Shown: piece after piece, positions 8,284 through 14,672 of the stretch | Numbering within the stretch: position 1 is the first letter of the stretch | How the letters are laid out: the number at the start of each line of letters is the position of its first letter | Assembly (NCBI GenBank): GCA_947383275.1 | Contig: CANDCW010000043.1 | Span: 1 to 21,152, forward strand | Direction: 5' to 3' | Length of the DNA: 21,152 nt | Origin: an uncultured Bacillota bacterium | GTDB lineage: Bacteria > Bacillota > Clostridia > Oscillospirales > Oscillospiraceae | Notes under the pieces: generated by a model | The model's database searches: none | Told to the model about the DNA's origin: nothing | What the model saw: only the letters and a program-made list of their open reading frames with translations | Translations under genes and position numbers: made by a program

Positions 8284-8597
8284 CAGCTCACCTCTTTCGT
8301 CAATTTGCGGATTGCCGCACAGAGGTCGGCGTACCTGTCGATCAGCTCATCACCGCGGAGGACAGTGATCCGGCCCATGTTCGCCAGCGTGGTCAGCTGA
8401 TTGAGGTTGCGGCCCTGGGCCTTCAACTCAGAGAGGACAGCATCCAATCCCTCTACCCGAACAATCTCCCGCCCCAGTCCGCAGATGCACAGGTAGTCCG
8501 TGAGCGTCATGTTGGCATTCTGCGCCCGCTGCTGGAGCTGGGCTTTCACCTTCGGTGTCATCCTCGCTGTAACGATCTCCGTTTTTCTCTTCTGCAT
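8283..8597 (-). CDS. mobC: MobC-family mobilisation (relaxosome accessory) protein
   Basis: The 104-residue protein opens with a ribbon-helix-helix-like segment (VTARMTPKVKAQLQQRA...MTLTDYLCICGLG) and continues with the MobC-type LKAQGRNLNQLTTLANMG motif. MobC proteins bind near oriT and help the relaxase melt and nick it. AAAGGAAA lies just upstream of the ATG at 8597. It is coupled to the relaxase gene by a one-base overlap and sits directly next to the hairpin cluster proposed as oriT. Confidence 0.88.
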   Translation of the reverse strand: MQKRKTEIVTARMTPKVKAQLQQRAQNANMTLTDYLCICGLGREIVRVEGLDAVLSELKAQGRNLNQLTTLANMGRITVLRGDELIDRYADLCAAIRKLTKEVS

Positions 8598-8645
8598 TTA
8601 CGTTTCCTTTCTCCCCTTCTCGTCGGCACAAGCTCCATATCCCTC

Positions 8646-8802
8646 GCCCTGCTAACAGCAGGGCTTACTCATTCCGCTGTGCCTCCTCTCCCCACAAAAT
8701 CTCCGATTTTGCGGGGACCCCTTTAGGGGGTGCCGGGGACTTGCCCCGGCGAATGCGGCCGGCGTATAGCCGGACGCTATGCTTGCCCCACCCAAAGGTG
8801 GG
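8646..8802. other. Candidate oriT: cluster of six hairpins between repA and mobC
   Basis: The 293-base gap between mobC and repA has no convincing gene but contains six stem-loops in a row: 8646-8664 (GCCCTGC arms, perfect), 8690-8716 (12-base arms, one mismatch), 8717-8731 (ACCCC/GGGGT), 8732-8750 (GCCGGGG/CCCCGGC, perfect), 8755-8777 (9-base arms, one mismatch) and 8787-8802 (CCCACC/GGTGGG). CTTGCCCC occurs twice, at 8740-8747 and 8782-8789. Inverted repeats next to mobC are the usual form of a transfer origin in mobilisable elements. The nic site is not identified. An alternative is a replication origin served by the adjacent repA. Confidence 0.6.
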
Positions 8803-8890
8803 TTTTCCGCCTTCTCGGGGCCTGTCTGCGCGTCTGAGAGAATTCCCTTCCACCCGCTCCTGCGCCACGGAGAAGGCGTACACGTCCCCC

Positions 8891-9955
8891 TCACTGCGCC
8901 GCACAGCGGGCATTCTCCACGTTGGCAGTGTCGATAGGGTCGATTTCTCCGACCTCGGAAAAATCGTCACTATCGGCACGGCGCAGCTCTATGAGACGCT
9001 TCCCGTTGCTTCGGCGAATCGAGACGAAAATGCCAGCTTTCCTTAGCGCCCCAACGCTTTGCATTATTTGCCTGCCCACCTTTTTCGGAGTGATCCCCTC
9101 GCTGCCTTCAGGGTCGATCTTGTTTGCCAGCTCAGTGGGAGTGCCGATAAATTTTCCGCAGGAGTCCATCAGCGCAGAGAGGAGAAAAACGATCCTGCCA
9201 TCCAACATCGCCGGCTGCTGGAAACTATCCGCCGTCACCTCCCACACATTGTCGTTGTTGCGGCACAGCTCTAACTCCCGATACTCGATGTCCCGCCCGA
9301 TACAGCTGAGCCGTGCCCTGCCGCTGCCACGCTGTTCCTCCACCAGCGTGAAGCTGGAATCCACCGCGCCGCTGATGGCGGTGGTGCCGGAGATGCGGTT
9401 GAACACGTCGTCCGCTTTTTCTTTCCGCAGATGGTGGATCAGCAGGATGGCGATTCCGTGAGCATCGGCCAATTGCTTCAATGTGGAGAGGTCGCGGTAG
9501 TCGTTGGCGTAAGTGTTGTCGTAATTCGTGCCCCGGATCATCTGCAGGGTATCAATAATAATGAGTGACGTGTCCGGATGCTCACGGAGAAACTCCTCCA
9601 GCTGCTCCATCAACCCGTCGCCCAGAATACAGCTCTCTGTACAGAAGTGGACGCTGGCCGGTGCGTCCTCCGTCACGTCGAACAGCCGGTTCTGGATGCG
9701 GAGCTGAGAGTCCTCCAGACAGAGGTACAGTGTCGTGCCCTGTTTTACCTGCATTCCCCAGACAGGTTCGCCCTTGGCAACGGCCACCGCCAGCCATAGT
9801 GCCAGCCAGGATTTCCCGACCTTGGGAGAACCAGCGAGGATGTGCAGGCCCTGGGAGATCAGTGTGTCCACCACAAAGCTCAGCGGCTGGAGCGGGCGAT
9901 TCATCAGAGTCTCCCCATCGATGGTGTTGAGCGATGAGAGAATGGTGTTTTTCAT
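8891..9955 (-). CDS. repA: RepA-like AAA ATPase (AAA_25, replicative helicase type)
   Basis: The 354-residue protein belongs to the RecA-like hexameric ATPase group that includes plasmid RSF1010 RepA. It has Walker A GSPKVGKS at 42-49, Walker B LIIIDTLQ at 131-138, a sensor-like LLIHHLRK at 171-178 and the SGTTAISGAVDS block at 189-200. The C-terminus (about 255-354) looks like a winged-helix tail. It probably unwinds element DNA for replication after excision or transfer. AGGAGG lies 7 bases before the ATG at 9955. The frame is also open upstream to 10078, but that stretch is the promoter/operator region and is excluded. It is first in the minus-strand repA-oriT-mobC-mobA-int-int module. Confidence 0.87.
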   Translation of the reverse strand: MKNTILSSLNTIDGETLMNRPLQPLSFVVDTLISQGLHILAGSPKVGKSWLALWLAVAVAKGEPVWGMQVKQGTTLYLCLEDSQLRIQNRLFDVTEDAPASVHFCTESCILGDGLMEQLEEFLREHPDTSLIIIDTLQMIRGTNYDNTYANDYRDLSTLKQLADAHGIAILLIHHLRKEKADDVFNRISGTTAISGAVDSSFTLVEEQRGSGRARLSCIGRDIEYRELELCRNNDNVWEVTADSFQQPAMLDGRIVFLLSALMDSCGKFIGTPTELANKIDPEGSEGITPKKVGRQIMQSVGALRKAGIFVSIRRSNGKRLIELRRADSDDFSEVGEIDPIDTANVENARCAAQ

Positions 9956-9992
9956 CGTAGTACCTCCTTTGAAAATTGATTTGACTTTTATT

Positions 9993-10092
9993 CGCTCATA
10001 TGATAGTCTTATTTTATCTTTTGTTATATGAGCGGTCTCTTCACGTTCCAGTTTAGCAGGCTCCCGGATTCCTGTCAAGACCGTTCATATAA
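9993..10092. promoter_or_regulatory. Three operator-like repeats between repA and DUF6076 copy 2
   Basis: The motif CGYTCATATRA (Y = C or T) occurs three times: CGCTCATAT at 9993-10001, the inverted copy TTATATGAGCGGTC at 10024-10037, and GACCGTTCATATAA at 10079-10092. The first two form a perfect 9-base inverted repeat; the last two share 13 of 14 bases as an inverted pair. One copy lies next to the proposed repA -35 box and two lie downstream of its start point, a typical repressor layout. They could instead be iterons for RepA. Confidence 0.6.
10050..10078 (-). promoter_or_regulatory. Probable repA promoter
   Basis: On the minus strand a perfect TTGACA (10078-10073) is followed after exactly 17 bases by TAAACT (10055-10050). 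Transcription would start near 10043, giving a leader of about 90 bases that includes two of the CGYTCATATRA repeats. Confidence 0.6.
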
Positions 10093-10093
10093 T
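10088..10093 (+). promoter_or_regulatory. Possible -10 box for DUF6076 copy 2
   Basis: A perfect TATAAT lies 34 bases before the DUF6076 ATG, but no good -35 box is found at the right distance. It overlaps the third CGYTCATATRA copy, so a bound repressor would block it. The TTGACA at 10101 is too close to the gene to serve as its -35. Confidence 0.35.
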
Positions 10094-10127
10094 TATTTTA
10101 TTGACAGTCTATTTTCGGGGGTGTGAA

Positions 10128-11087
10128 ATGAACCACTATACATTCAAAACCTACATCTCCAACCGCAGAGAGCATTTTTGTTATGGCCCTGACTCATCGC
10201 TGGCAAAAAAAGACTTCCCGTTTCCGGAAAGTCTTTTGAGGCTGCTGCGTCTGGATATCTGGAAGTATGAGCCCATGATCAAGAATATGGAGAAGGCGGT
10301 CCTGCGGTTCTATCAGACCCGGGATTCGCAGGACGCGGCCATCGTTCTCGCCGGATTGGACGAGCTGGCGGAGGCCCACATCTATTTCCACCAGCTTCGC
10401 CTGGACTGGTTGCAGCGTTTCAATCAAGCGGCAAACTCGGACGGCTCTGATCTGATCGACCTTCTGCCCAGGAAGGACCTGACCCACATCCCCAGCAATC
10501 TTGACACCATGCAGAGGCAGATCCAGCAGCTCTTCCAGGAGGTCCTGGACATTGATCTGGGGAAAAAGGCCTCCGTCCAGGAGCTTATGGCGAGTTACTA
10601 CAAGCGTGAGGGCTCCGACACACTGAACACGTTCCAGTTCTGCGTCCTGCCTCTGAAATTCGAGCTGGTTGACTCCCACACCTTCACGGAGGTCCTCTAT
10701 CCCAAAACCATCTACGACCTGATCGACTACTTCCTTCGGGAGTGCGTCCAGCGGGAACAGCGGATGCGCGTGTGCAAGAACTGCGGCCTCTACTTCGCCG
10801 TCAAGGGCAGGGGCACCGCCGAGTACTGCGACGTCACCACGGATGAAAAGGGGCGTGTCTGCAAGGAGATCGGCGCTTTCGTCCACTGGTCACAGAGCAA
10901 GGAGAATGACGAGATATTCAAGGTCTACCGCCGGGAGTACAAGAAGCGGTTTGCTTGGACGAAGACCGGAAAGATCACTCCTGCTACGCTCTACGCCTGG
11001 GGTGAGAGGGCCAGAGAGAAAAAAGCGGAGTGCGAGGCGGGGAAGATCTCGCTGGAGGAGTATCAGGAGTGGCTCAAAAACTCCTAA
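10128..11087 (+). CDS. DUF6076-type Cys4 (CGNR-like) protein, copy 2
   Basis: The 319-residue product is a diverged paralogue of the protein at 973-1926. The Cys4 site has identical spacing (C216-x2-C219-x14-C234-x10-C245), and both share FELV/FELL, VLYPK-IYDL-DY-LRECV, YK(K/R)RFAW and KISLEEY blocks, while the first 100 residues differ much more. The start at 10128 is set by GGGGG (10117-10121), 6 bases upstream; a TTG at 10101 in the same frame is rejected. It is transcribed divergently from repA across a region with shared repeats, which makes a regulatory role for the element plausible. That is an inference: no DUF6076 function is established to my knowledge. Confidence 0.82.
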   Translation: MNHYTFKTYISNRREHFCYGPDSSLAKKDFPFPESLLRLLRLDIWKYEPMIKNMEKAVLRFYQTRDSQDAAIVLAGLDELAEAHIYFHQLRLDWLQRFNQAANSDGSDLIDLLPRKDLTHIPSNLDTMQRQIQQLFQEVLDIDLGKKASVQELMASYYKREGSDTLNTFQFCVLPLKFELVDSHTFTEVLYPKTIYDLIDYFLRECVQREQRMRVCKNCGLYFAVKGRGTAEYCDVTTDEKGRVCKEIGAFVHWSQSKENDEIFKVYRREYKKRFAWTKTGKITPATLYAWGERAREKKAECEAGKISLEEYQEWLKNS

Positions 11088-11239
11088 ATAAGCCATACAA
11101 CAATACATGGCGGAGATTATCAAACCGGGAAAACCCAACAGGAGTGCACTCTGTTATACGTGATCGACAGATGGGATGTTCTGTTCCCCCACGCATCCTG
11201 ACTCCTGATATATTTGCCTTAAAAATTGTCCGACCTGCC

Positions 11240-11268
11240 TTGTTTTGCATTTGTTCATGCTGTATAAT
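11240..11268 (+). promoter_or_regulatory. Promoter for glycogen synthase
   Basis: TTGTTT (11240-11245) is followed after 17 bases by a perfect TATAAT (11263-11268). Transcription would start near 11275, leaving a leader of about 170 bases. The stretch before it, 11088-11239, holds a perfect 10-base palindrome GAGTGCACTC (11142-11151) but no gene I can support. Confidence 0.65.
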
Positions 11269-11276
11269 GATAAAGT

Positions 11277-11363
11277 CCCAATTTGGTTCCGTATTCCCGG
11301 CAGGGTCTAAAGCGTCATGCCGCAATAGCTCAAGAAGAAACGGGAACACGAAAGCAAATTGGG
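11277..11363 (+). promoter_or_regulatory. Structured 5' leader of glycogen synthase gene (candidate)
   Basis: A perfect 9-base inverted repeat, CCCAATTTG (11277-11285) and CAAATTGGG (11355-11363), would close an 87-base domain right at the predicted transcript start. Inside it CGGCA (11298-11302) can pair with TGCCG (11318-11322), and GTTCC (11286-11290) with GGAAC (11343-11347). The layout resembles a multi-helix regulatory RNA, but it matches no riboswitch consensus I know. The gene starts 83 bases downstream. Confidence 0.4.
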
Positions 11364-11446
11364 CGATTATAAATAACGGCTGGATGCGCTCTTCGCAACG
11401 CGTCAGGAAACCAGAGTTCATAAATCAGGATGTAAGGTGATGCAAA

Positions 11447-13234
11447 ATGGCAAAAAAGAAAACCGCAAAGACTGACAGAACAAACAAAGCTCCATTGGAA
11501 CCAATTACCGCAGAACCCAAGGTTCAAGCTGCCGGGGAGGACAGTGTGAACCCGCTGGCGGAAAAAATTGAAGCGGAACCTCCCAAGGCTGCAGAAGAGC
11601 AGATTGAAAAGCTTCCGCAGACCGAACCCGCAAATGCGGTCCAGGAGGAACGGCCACAGCCGGCAGACATAGAAACTACGGAAGAGAATACCCCGGTGGA
11701 GGAACCTGCAGAAATACCTGCTCCGGAGGATGTCGTGGCGGAAGAGCCCACAGAAGCGTCCACACCGGAACAGGCTAATCCGTCCCCCAGAAGGAGCGTC
11801 GTGTTCATCGGTTCGGAATGCTATCCATTTGTCAAGACCGGCGGCCTGGGCGATGTGATGTACGCGCTTCCCAAGGCGCTGGTGAAGCAAAACTGCGATG
11901 TGAAAGTCATCCTTCCCCGCTATAAGTGCATCCCGTGGGAGTATCAGCAGAAAATGATTTACCGCGGATCTTTTCAGATGGACCTCTGCGCCGATGGCCG
12001 GTCTTATTATGTGGGCATCATGGAGTATGTCTGGGACGGCGTGGTATACGATTTTATTGACAACGAAGAGTTTTTCAGCTGGGGAAATCCATACACTAAT
12101 CTCATTGACGATATCCCCAAATACTGCTACTTCGCAAAGGCGGCTCTTGCGGCGCTGAACTACATGGATTGGATCCCCGATATCATCCACTGCCACGACT
12201 GGCAGGCCGCCCTGGTCCCGGTGTATCTGCGGACGCTGTTTGCCAACACCCGGCTCAACAGCGCGAAAACGATCCTGACCATCCACAATCTCCGTTTCCA
12301 GGGAATTTACGATATTCCTACAATTCGCTACTGGTCCGGACTGCCGGATTACGTCTTTGACATGGATGCTTTGAAAACAGGCTATAACGACGCAAATATG
12401 CTCAAGGGCGGATTGGCCTACGCAAACATCATTACCACCGTAAGCCAGACCTATGCGGGGGAGATTCAGAGCGCGTACTACGGAGAGACCTTAGACGCCC
12501 ATCTGCGGTATCATTCCGGCAAACTGCGCGGCATTGTAAACGGCATCGACTATGATATATGGAACCCGGAGACCGATTCCTGCCTGCACGCCGGCTACAA
12601 CATCTCCAATGTGCTGGAAAAGAAAAAGGAGAACAAGCAGAAGCTGCAGGAGGAATTGGGCCTGGTCCAGGACAGCGGCAAATTTGTGATCGGACTGATC
12701 TCCCGGCTGACGAATCAGAAGGGACTGGATTTGGTCAATGCCGTTCTTCCCCAAGTTGTGGACAAGTATACGCAAGTCGTGGTGCTTGGCAGCGGAGACC
12801 GGGTATATGAGGACTCTTTCCGGTATTATGAGAATGCGTACAAGGGACGCGTGTGCGCGAATATCATGTACGATGAAGCGCGGTCGCACAGGATCTACGC
12901 AGGAGCCGACGCCCTGTTGGTCCCGTCTCAATTTGAGCCCTGCGGGCTGACGCAGCTCATCGCCATGCACTACGGCACCATTCCCATCGTCCGGGAAACC
13001 GGCGGTTTGAAGGATACGGTGGAGCCTTATAACATGGGCCTCAACTCCGGGAATGGCTTTACCTTCGACCGCTACGACGCCGGCCTGCTTCTGGACGCTA
13101 TCAACCGGGCGAAGGCGTTCTATTTTGACCAGCGCAAGTATTGGGACGAAATGATCCTGCGGGATATGGTGAAGGACCTGTCCTGGGAGAACTCCGCAAA
13201 ACAATATAAAGACTTGTATCTGAGCCCGGCTTGA
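11447..13234 (+). CDS. glgA: Glycogen (starch) synthase, GT5, with acidic N-terminal extension
   Basis: The enzyme extends alpha-1,4-glucan chains from ADP-glucose (EC 2.4.1.21) in the cytosol. From about residue 116 the 595-residue protein is a complete GT5 synthase: the ADP-glucose-binding KTGGLGDV (130-137), HCHDWQ (248-253), SRLTNQKG (419-426) and PSQFEPCGLTQ (493-503) containing the conserved catalytic-site glutamate. This core of about 480 residues equals the usual GlgA length. The first 115 residues are extra: a Lys-rich start (MAKKKTAKTD) and then a Pro/Glu/Ala-rich, probably disordered segment. The ribosome site is a weak AAGGTGAT a few bases before the ATG. No glgB, glgC or glgD lies nearby, so it is a lone gene under its own promoter between a mobile module and a sugar operon. 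Confidence 0.93.
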   Translation: MAKKKTAKTDRTNKAPLEPITAEPKVQAAGEDSVNPLAEKIEAEPPKAAEEQIEKLPQTEPANAVQEERPQPADIETTEENTPVEEPAEIPAPEDVVAEEPTEASTPEQANPSPRRSVVFIGSECYPFVKTGGLGDVMYALPKALVKQNCDVKVILPRYKCIPWEYQQKMIYRGSFQMDLCADGRSYYVGIMEYVWDGVVYDFIDNEEFFSWGNPYTNLIDDIPKYCYFAKAALAALNYMDWIPDIIHCHDWQAALVPVYLRTLFANTRLNSAKTILTIHNLRFQGIYDIPTIRYWSGLPDYVFDMDALKTGYNDANMLKGGLAYANIITTVSQTYAGEIQSAYYGETLDAHLRYHSGKLRGIVNGIDYDIWNPETDSCLHAGYNISNVLEKKKENKQKLQEELGLVQDSGKFVIGLISRLTNQKGLDLVNAVLPQVVDKYTQVVVLGSGDRVYEDSFRYYENAYKGRVCANIMYDEARSHRIYAGADALLVPSQFEPCGLTQLIAMHYGTIPIVRETGGLKDTVEPYNMGLNSGNGFTFDRYDAGLLLDAINRAKAFYFDQRKYWDEMILRDMVKDLSWENSAKQYKDLYLSPA

Positions 13235-13405
13235 TGAATACGCCGGGACTTGTTTAAGAACCTGTATTCACAACCGTTGGACGCCGTCTGACTGGTCAAG
13301 GCGATTTGACGCAGCCATACTTTGTGTATGGCAAGGAAAATCAACGCAGAGCGGCGGAAAAATATCCGCCAATTGGGCGTTTTGCTATTTTTCAAACAAG
13401 GCCTA
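13235..13405. repeat. Non-coding stretch with hairpins after glgA
   Basis: No gene is supported here. Two hairpins are clear: GCCATAC-tttgt-GTATGGC (13314-13332, perfect 7-base arms) and GGCGGA-aaaata-TCCGCC (13353-13370), followed loosely by a T-rich run (13381-13392). It may act as the glgA transcript end. The texture resembles dispersed intergenic repeats of gut Clostridia, but only one copy is in the window. Confidence 0.35.
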
Positions 13406-13425
13406 GTACTTTACCAAGTTAGAAA

Positions 13426-14043
13426 TTATAAGATAATAGGGTATAGTTTTCTGAGTTTGCACCTGGCATCATCAGAGGAAAATCTCCAACGGACAGTAGA
13501 GCAAACGGAGTTTCTGTACATCGCCCATGCGTTGACCTGGCGCTGCATAGTCTCGAAAGAAGATAAGGCTTGAGAGAGGCACTGTCTGGAAAGGATGCCA
13601 ATTTCAATCTCTGCCATATTCAGCCAGGAGGCGTGAATGGGAGTGTAGTGAATTTCCAACCGCTGTATGATCCGTCTGGCCTGAGCAGGTTCAAAAGCTT
13701 TATACAAGGACGCAATCGAGTGAATGTTCAAATTGTCCATGACCAGCACAATTTTTTCACAATGGCTGTAATGGACATCCACCAGTTCATGCAGAAAATG
13801 GGCAAAATCTACTGCAGTTCTGGTGTGTGTAAGTTTCACAACCCTTTTGCAGGCCAGCGGTTCAAAGGCAACAAACAAATCCACCACGCCACAGCGGCGG
13901 TACTCGTAATCTTCCCGTTCCACACTTCCTGGTTTTGCTGGGATGCGCTGTTTCTCAACCAGCTGCCGGTTTGTTTCATCCAGGCAGACTACCGGGCGCA
14001 AAGGGTCGTAAGGCTGCTGGTATACATCCAGAACATCCTCCAT
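13426..14043 (-). CDS. IS630 transposase, DDE catalytic part (orfB)
   Basis: This frame encodes the DDE nuclease domain: first Asp in VVCLDETNR, second in VLVMDNLNIH and the Glu in WLNMAEIEIG, in IS630 order. The 205-residue frame from the ATG at 14043 is probably not the real start. The same frame is coherent family sequence back to the A7 run at 14117-14111, and joining it to orfA by a -1 shift gives a 373-residue transposase, the normal length. All three acidic residues are intact, so the enzyme may be active if frameshifting occurs. Confidence 0.85.
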   Translation of the reverse strand: MEDVLDVYQQPYDPLRPVVCLDETNRQLVEKQRIPAKPGSVEREDYEYRRCGVVDLFVAFEPLACKRVVKLTHTRTAVDFAHFLHELVDVHYSHCEKIVLVMDNLNIHSIASLYKAFEPAQARRIIQRLEIHYTPIHASWLNMAEIEIGILSRQCLSQALSSFETMQRQVNAWAMYRNSVCSTVRWRFSSDDARCKLRKLYPIIL

Positions 14044-14048
14044 CCGCG

Positions 14049-14546
14049 CTACAAATTCCGCCCCCGGCTTGGGGATACACCATTCCTTCTTTTGCCAAGG
14101 CTTAAGTTCGTTTTTTTCAGTGTGTCCATCACGGCTGTGTCGGAGATACTCTCCACGATCCCCAGACGTACCAGTTCATCCGCAATCAGCTGCAATGTCC
14201 ACCGTTCCCGCCCCTCCGGCGCTTCCGAGCAGGCGATGGCTATGATATGTGCCTCCACTCGCCCGTCTACCTTCTTGTGCCGGTTCACTTGCTCCTTCCG
14301 CCCCAGAGCCGCTTCTACGCCGCCAGTTACAAATCGTTTTGCTATCTGACAGATCGTGTGTGGCGTGGCATGATACGCTTCTCTTATTTTATCGTATGTC
14401 CACTCCCGGTTTTCTGGTATTTCATCCAATTTCAACAGTATCTGGGCATGCTTGATTCGATATCCTTGGGTTCGTCCTTTTGCAATTAGCTCCTGCAGCA
14501 TGTCCCGTTCTTCATCCGTTAATGTTACGATGTATTTGTGGTTCAT
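14049..14546 (-). CDS. IS630 transposase, helix-turn-helix part (orfA)
   Basis: The 165-residue frame carries the N-terminal DNA-binding helices of an IS630 transposase (YRIKHAQILLKLDE, then TPHTICQIAKRFVTGGVEAALGRK). Its last 20 or so residues, after the AAA AAA codons at 14117-14112, are out-of-frame sequence; the natural continuation is in orfB. It would bind the terminal inverted repeats. Confidence 0.82.
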   Translation of the reverse strand: MNHKYIVTLTDEERDMLQELIAKGRTQGYRIKHAQILLKLDEIPENREWTYDKIREAYHATPHTICQIAKRFVTGGVEAALGRKEQVNRHKKVDGRVEAHIIAIACSEAPEGRERWTLQLIADELVRLGIVESISDTAVMDTLKKTNLSLGKRRNGVSPSRGRNL

Positions 14547-14631
14547 TCCTCATCACCCGAGGGTATTTTACCACATTTCTCGCTTCTTCGCTATTTCTAT
14601 TTCCTATCTTGGTGAACTACTAGTATAAGAA

Positions 14632-14667
14632 GAAAAAACGGGTGCTGTCTTTTGACAGCACCCGTTT
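14632..14667 (-). terminator. Strong rho-independent terminator of the sugar operon
   Basis: Perfect 14-base arms, AAACGGGTGCTGTC (14636-14649) and GACAGCACCCGTTT (14654-14667), enclose a 4-base loop. On the minus strand the stem is followed by a T run (14637-14632). It begins 6 bases after the ATPase stop codon. It lies 10 bases from the IS630 target site. Confidence 0.9.
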
Positions 14668-14672
14668 CGGCA

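Larger units (their letters stand above)
13406..14620 (-). mobile_element. IS630-family insertion sequence, 1,215 bp
   Basis: The ends are imperfect inverted repeats: GTACTTTACCAAGTTAG on the left (13406-13422) and GTAGTTCACCAAGATAG on the right (reverse strand, 14620-14604), 14 of 17 matching. Both ends are flanked by TA (13404-13405 and 14621-14622), the target dinucleotide duplicated by this family. Between them lie the two transposase frames. The insertion is intergenic, between glgA and the terminator of the sugar operon. Confidence 0.85.

Noticed and set aside
8600..8890. CRISPR-like or coding interpretation of the hairpin cluster
   Set aside because: The repeats differ in sequence and spacing and no cas genes are near. 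Open frames through it are short and lack ribosome sites.
11330..12286. 318-residue minus-strand open frame across the glgA leader
   Set aside because: It overlaps the GlgA coding region and the predicted promoter side, with no ribosome site and no family resemblance.
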